The notes beneath the pieces were generated by a model. It was not told the DNA's origin and did no database searches. It saw only the letters and a list, made by a program, of their open reading frames with translations. The position numbers and the translations under genes were made by a program. From contig NZ_SKCJ01000002.1 of assembly GCF_005434975.1 (NCBI RefSeq), forward strand, positions 930,001 to 994,000: a stretch of 64,000 nt of DNA. Direction: 5' to 3'. Below are positions 61,546-64,000 of this stretch, in pieces. This DNA is from Parerythrobacter lutipelagi. GTDB taxonomy: Bacteria > Pseudomonadota > Alphaproteobacteria > Sphingomonadales > Sphingomonadaceae. Position 1 is the first letter of the stretch. Every line of letters begins with the position of its first letter.

Positions 61546-61570
61546 GGGGCCGCACTCGGCGTGCGGCCCC
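61546..61570. terminator. 10-bp stem-loop between convergent genes
   Basis: GGGGCCGCAC (61546-61555) and GTGCGGCCCC (61561-61570) form a perfect 10-bp stem with a 5-base loop in the 39-base gap between the IDO-like and DUF885 stops. There is no T-tract on either strand, so it is at best a weak bidirectional terminator or a 3'-end protector. Confidence 0.55.
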
Positions 61571-61577
61571 CAATTGA

Positions 61578-63326
61578 TCAGTCGTAGCTCACGCCTGGCA
61601 GCCCTTGACCGCCATCGGAAATGAAGGCGTCGATGCGTTCCTCCAGGACAGGCAGCGGGACTGAACCGAGTGCAAGCACCACATCGTGGAATTTGCGGAT
61701 GTCGAACTTCTCACCCAGCTCTGCCTCGGCTTTGGCCCGGACACGCCGCATGGTCATTTCGCCCAACTTGTAAGACAGGGCTTGGCCCGGCCAGCTGATG
61801 TACCGGTCGATCTCGGTTCCGACCTCATGCTCTGACAACGCCGTGCGCGAAGCGAGGTAATCGACTGCCTCCTGACGGCTCCAGCCATAGTGATGAATTC
61901 CGGTATCGATCACCAGCCGCACCGCCCGCCACATCTCATAGCTCAGCCTGCCAAAGCGTTCGTAAGGCGTGCGGTAAATCCCCATCTCTTCGCCGAGATA
62001 CTCGGTGTACAGTCCCCAGCCTTCGCCGAAGCCGGAGAAATAGACCCGTTGCCGAAACGGTGCGGCTTCGGGTTGTTCATTTGCAACCGCAGCCTGAAAA
62101 CTGTGCCCTGGCGCGCATTCGTGCAGAGTCAGCGCCGGGATGTTGTACAGCGGTCGCGACGGCAGGTCGTAAGTGTTCATCTGGCAGGCATCGTATCCGC
62201 CCCGTCCCGCCGTGTAGAACGGTGCTATGGCGGGATCGACTTCGCGGATCGAGAAACGGTGCCGCGGCAGGAAACCGAAATAGTCGCCCAACACGCCGTC
62301 GACCCGTTTGGCCGTGTAAGCTGAGACGCCCATCAGCTCCTCTGGCGTCTTGGCCACAAACTGCGGATCGGTGCGCAGGAAGGTGACGAATTCGTCGAGT
62401 GAGCCCTCGAACCCGGCCTCTTGCTTCACCTCTTCCATTTCGGCCGTGATCCGCGCGACTTCGGCAAGGCCGATCTCATGGATTTCCGGCGCGGTCAGCT
62501 CGAGCGTGGTGTATTGGCGAATTTGCTGTTGGTAATATTCTGCGCCCTCGGGCATTTGCGAGGCAGCCAAAGAGGTCCGCGATTTCGGCAGATACTCGTC
62601 CTGAAAAAAGGACAGCAGCCGGCGATAGGCAGGCGTTGCAAAGCGCTGGATGGCCCGCTCCCCCTCATCCTTCAATCGCGTGGCTTCGTCCTCCGCAATT
62701 CGTGACGGCATAGCCTCGAACGGCCGCCAGAACGGGCTGTCTTGCGGGCTTTGGACCACATATGCCGCAATCGAAGCATCGCGACCTTCGAGGGTCACCC
62801 GCGGGACGCTGAAACCTCGCGCAAGCCCCGCCCGCGCATTCTCGGTATGGTCGCTGAAATAACGCGGCACGTCGCGGATCCGAGAAATATAGGCCTCGTA
62901 TTCCTCAACGGTGTTGAAGCCCCTGGCGGAGTCGAGATAACTCCAGAAATTGCTGTCGCTATCGAACGGCATTTCCCATTCGCGAAACCTTGTGTCGCCG
63001 ATCTGCTCTTCCAGCAGGGTGCGCATAACTGCTGCGTCGATGCGCGCGCTGTCGGACAGTTCATCAGTTGGCACAGCGCTCAGCCGGGCCAACAAATCAC
63101 GATAGAATTCGGCGCGCGCCTGATGTGAAGCAGGGGTCACTTTCCAAAGCCGGGTGGCCGGTTTGCGATTGCCGTTCTCATCGACTTCGCGCCCCGATTG
63201 CTCGAGCCCGAAAGCGTAATATTCGTCGCCCAGTTCGGCGATCTGTTCATCATGCGCTTCACCGGCCCACGCAGGCACGGCATACAGTGTGACCGCTGCC
63301 AGTACTGCTGTAAGGCCGATGCGCAT
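61578..63326 (-). CDS. Secreted DUF885-family metallopeptidase-like protein
   Basis: A 582-residue exported protein with a signal peptide to about PAWAGEA. The DUF885 zinc signature HECAPGHSFQAA (HExxPGH) lies near residue 415, preceded by RPLYNIPALTL and followed by SGFGEGWGLYTEYLGEEMG, which supplies another glutamate ligand. It is predicted to be a zinc carboxypeptidase-like enzyme. The ATG at 63326 overlaps the grpE stop by one base (TGATG), an odd coupling of a secreted peptidase to a chaperone operon. Confidence 0.9.
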   Translation of the reverse strand: MRIGLTAVLAAVTLYAVPAWAGEAHDEQIAELGDEYYAFGLEQSGREVDENGNRKPATRLWKVTPASHQARAEFYRDLLARLSAVPTDELSDSARIDAAVMRTLLEEQIGDTRFREWEMPFDSDSNFWSYLDSARGFNTVEEYEAYISRIRDVPRYFSDHTENARAGLARGFSVPRVTLEGRDASIAAYVVQSPQDSPFWRPFEAMPSRIAEDEATRLKDEGERAIQRFATPAYRRLLSFFQDEYLPKSRTSLAASQMPEGAEYYQQQIRQYTTLELTAPEIHEIGLAEVARITAEMEEVKQEAGFEGSLDEFVTFLRTDPQFVAKTPEELMGVSAYTAKRVDGVLGDYFGFLPRHRFSIREVDPAIAPFYTAGRGGYDACQMNTYDLPSRPLYNIPALTLHECAPGHSFQAAVANEQPEAAPFRQRVYFSGFGEGWGLYTEYLGEEMGIYRTPYERFGRLSYEMWRAVRLVIDTGIHHYGWSRQEAVDYLASRTALSEHEVGTEIDRYISWPGQALSYKLGEMTMRRVRAKAEAELGEKFDIRKFHDVVLALGSVPLPVLEERIDAFISDGGQGLPGVSYD

Positions 63327-63913
63327 CAATCGGGTTTCTTTGCGACCCCGACCATCGCGGGCCGCAGCAGGCGATCACGGATCATGTATCCGGCCTGCAT
63401 TTCCTGCACGATAGTGCCGGGCTCATGCTCGTCGGTCGGGATCTCCATCATGGCCTGATGCTGGTTCGGATCAAGCGGAAGGCCCGCGGCTGCGATGCGG
63501 CTGATGCCGTGCTGGCTGAAAACCTTGTCGAGCTCTCTCTGTGTGGCTTCTATTCCGACAACCAGCCCCTTGAACTTGCTGTCTTCGCGCAGGTTTTCCG
63601 GCACAGCTTCGATGGCGCGCGCGAGATTGTCCGCCACAGACAGGATGTCTCGGGCGAATCCGGTTGCCGCATAGGTCCGCGCATCGGCGATGTCCTTCTC
63701 CGCCCGGCGCCGAACGTTTTGCGCTTCGGCCTTTGCGTACAGAGTTTCCTGCTTGGAAGTTTCCAAGTCATCACGCAGCTGCGCCAGCGCCTCCTCGACG
63801 CCGGTTTCGCTGTCCTCCGCCGCGTCGTCCTCGTCTGTGAGGAATTCCTCGGGAACGCCCTTCAGTTCTTGTTCTACGGCTTCGTCCTGCGGCCGCTTTT
63901 TGTCGTCGCTCAT
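63326..63913 (-). CDS. grpE: Nucleotide exchange factor GrpE
   Basis: Releases ADP from DnaK. The 195-residue protein has an acidic N-terminus, a long coiled-coil helix (about 45-100, LRDDLETSKQETLYAKAEAQ) and the beta-wing end LDPNQHQAMMEIPTDEHEPG with GYMIRDRLLRPAMVGV. It lies 12 bases after the hrcA stop, the common hrcA-grpE order, and its stop is coupled to the DUF885 gene. Its DnaK and DnaJ partners are encoded 4-7 kb away on the same strand. Confidence 0.97.
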   Translation of the reverse strand: MSDDKKRPQDEAVEQELKGVPEEFLTDEDDAAEDSETGVEEALAQLRDDLETSKQETLYAKAEAQNVRRRAEKDIADARTYAATGFARDILSVADNLARAIEAVPENLREDSKFKGLVVGIEATQRELDKVFSQHGISRIAAAGLPLDPNQHQAMMEIPTDEHEPGTIVQEMQAGYMIRDRLLRPAMVGVAKKPD

Positions 63914-63925
63914 AGCTATCCGTGT

Positions 63926-64000
63926 CTATCCGATAAGTTTGCCCAATGATCGGGCTGTGAAGTCCACCATGGGGACGACGCGCGCGTAATTCAACCGCGT
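63926..64000 (-). CDS. hrcA: Heat-shock repressor HrcA, C-terminal fragment
   Basis: Only the last 24 codons and the stop are inside the window. They read TRLNYARVVPMVDFTARSLG then KLIG, matching the conserved HrcA ending (NYxRVIPMVD). HrcA represses chaperone operons at CIRCE sites. The neighbour grpE supports the call. Nothing can be said of its N-terminal DNA-binding domain. Confidence 0.85.
   Translation of the reverse strand, partial: TRLNYARVVPMVDFTARSLGKLIG

Noticed and set aside
1-64000. Prophage, transposon, CRISPR or defence island
   Set aside because: No integrase, transposase, terminal repeats, spaced direct repeats or restriction-type genes were found. The only compositional outliers are the PDH segment and the gene inside it.

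Overview
The window is about 60% GC and reads as chromosomal core DNA of an alphaproteobacterium, most likely order Sphingomonadales, family Erythrobacteraceae or a close relative. The main support is the dusB-ntrB-ntrC-ntrY-ntrX-hfq-hflX gene order, a fused IspDF enzyme, a double-length Hfq, a dnaK heat-shock promoter of the alphaproteobacterial RpoH type, and many genes with sphingomonad-like sequence. The assignment rests on family knowledge; no database was searched. I see no prophage, insertion sequence, CRISPR array or rRNA. One tRNA gene, tRNA-Ser(UGA), is present.

Layout. 1-8.4 kb: the end of a prenyl-synthase-like gene, an EF-hand protein, trmFO, a lysoplasmalogenase-like membrane protein, a TauD-type dioxygenase, gyrA and a periplasmic TPR-like protein with a clear terminator. 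8.4-11.1 kb (minus): a compact bicarbonate locus, SbtA transporter, SbtB-like PII protein and beta-carbonic anhydrase, followed by a NYN-domain nuclease. 11.1-14.7 kb: lipA-ratA facing ispDF-hypothetical-cinA. 14.8-24 kb: the nitrogen-regulation block dusB-ntrBC-ntrYX, then hfq and hflX. 24-33 kb (minus): mltB-rlpA-dac-tmk-holB-metG-tatD-MBL hydrolase-56-aa membrane protein, joined almost throughout by overlapping stop and start codons, with mazG beyond.

33-41 kb: tRNA-Ser, a sulfotransferase-like/aminotransferase pair, a Kef-type antiporter and the pyruvate dehydrogenase genes lpdA, thioesterase and pdhC (E2). These PDH genes are clearly GC-richer than their surroundings, and a markedly AT-richer membrane-protein gene is fitted between pdhC and the thioesterase. 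41-53.4 kb: uspA-like, rnr, an M28 peptidase, a eukaryote-like proS, phaR with a probable autoregulatory operator, then radA-cvpA-scaffold-MHS transporter-alr. 53.5-64 kb: a patatin-like lipase, dnaJ-dnaK, a Cu(I)-chaperone lipoprotein, a HExxH protein, a bacterial indoleamine 2,3-dioxygenase, and hrcA-grpE with a DUF885 peptidase.

Most genes are housekeeping. The observations I rate highest are the tandem-domain Hfq with chemically unequal halves, the SbtA/SbtB/carbonic-anhydrase operon in what looks like a heterotroph, the AT-rich gene embedded in a GC-rich pyruvate dehydrogenase operon, and a carboxypeptidase gene whose signal peptide appears to need an AUU start. I do not see a convincing wholly new multi-gene system.
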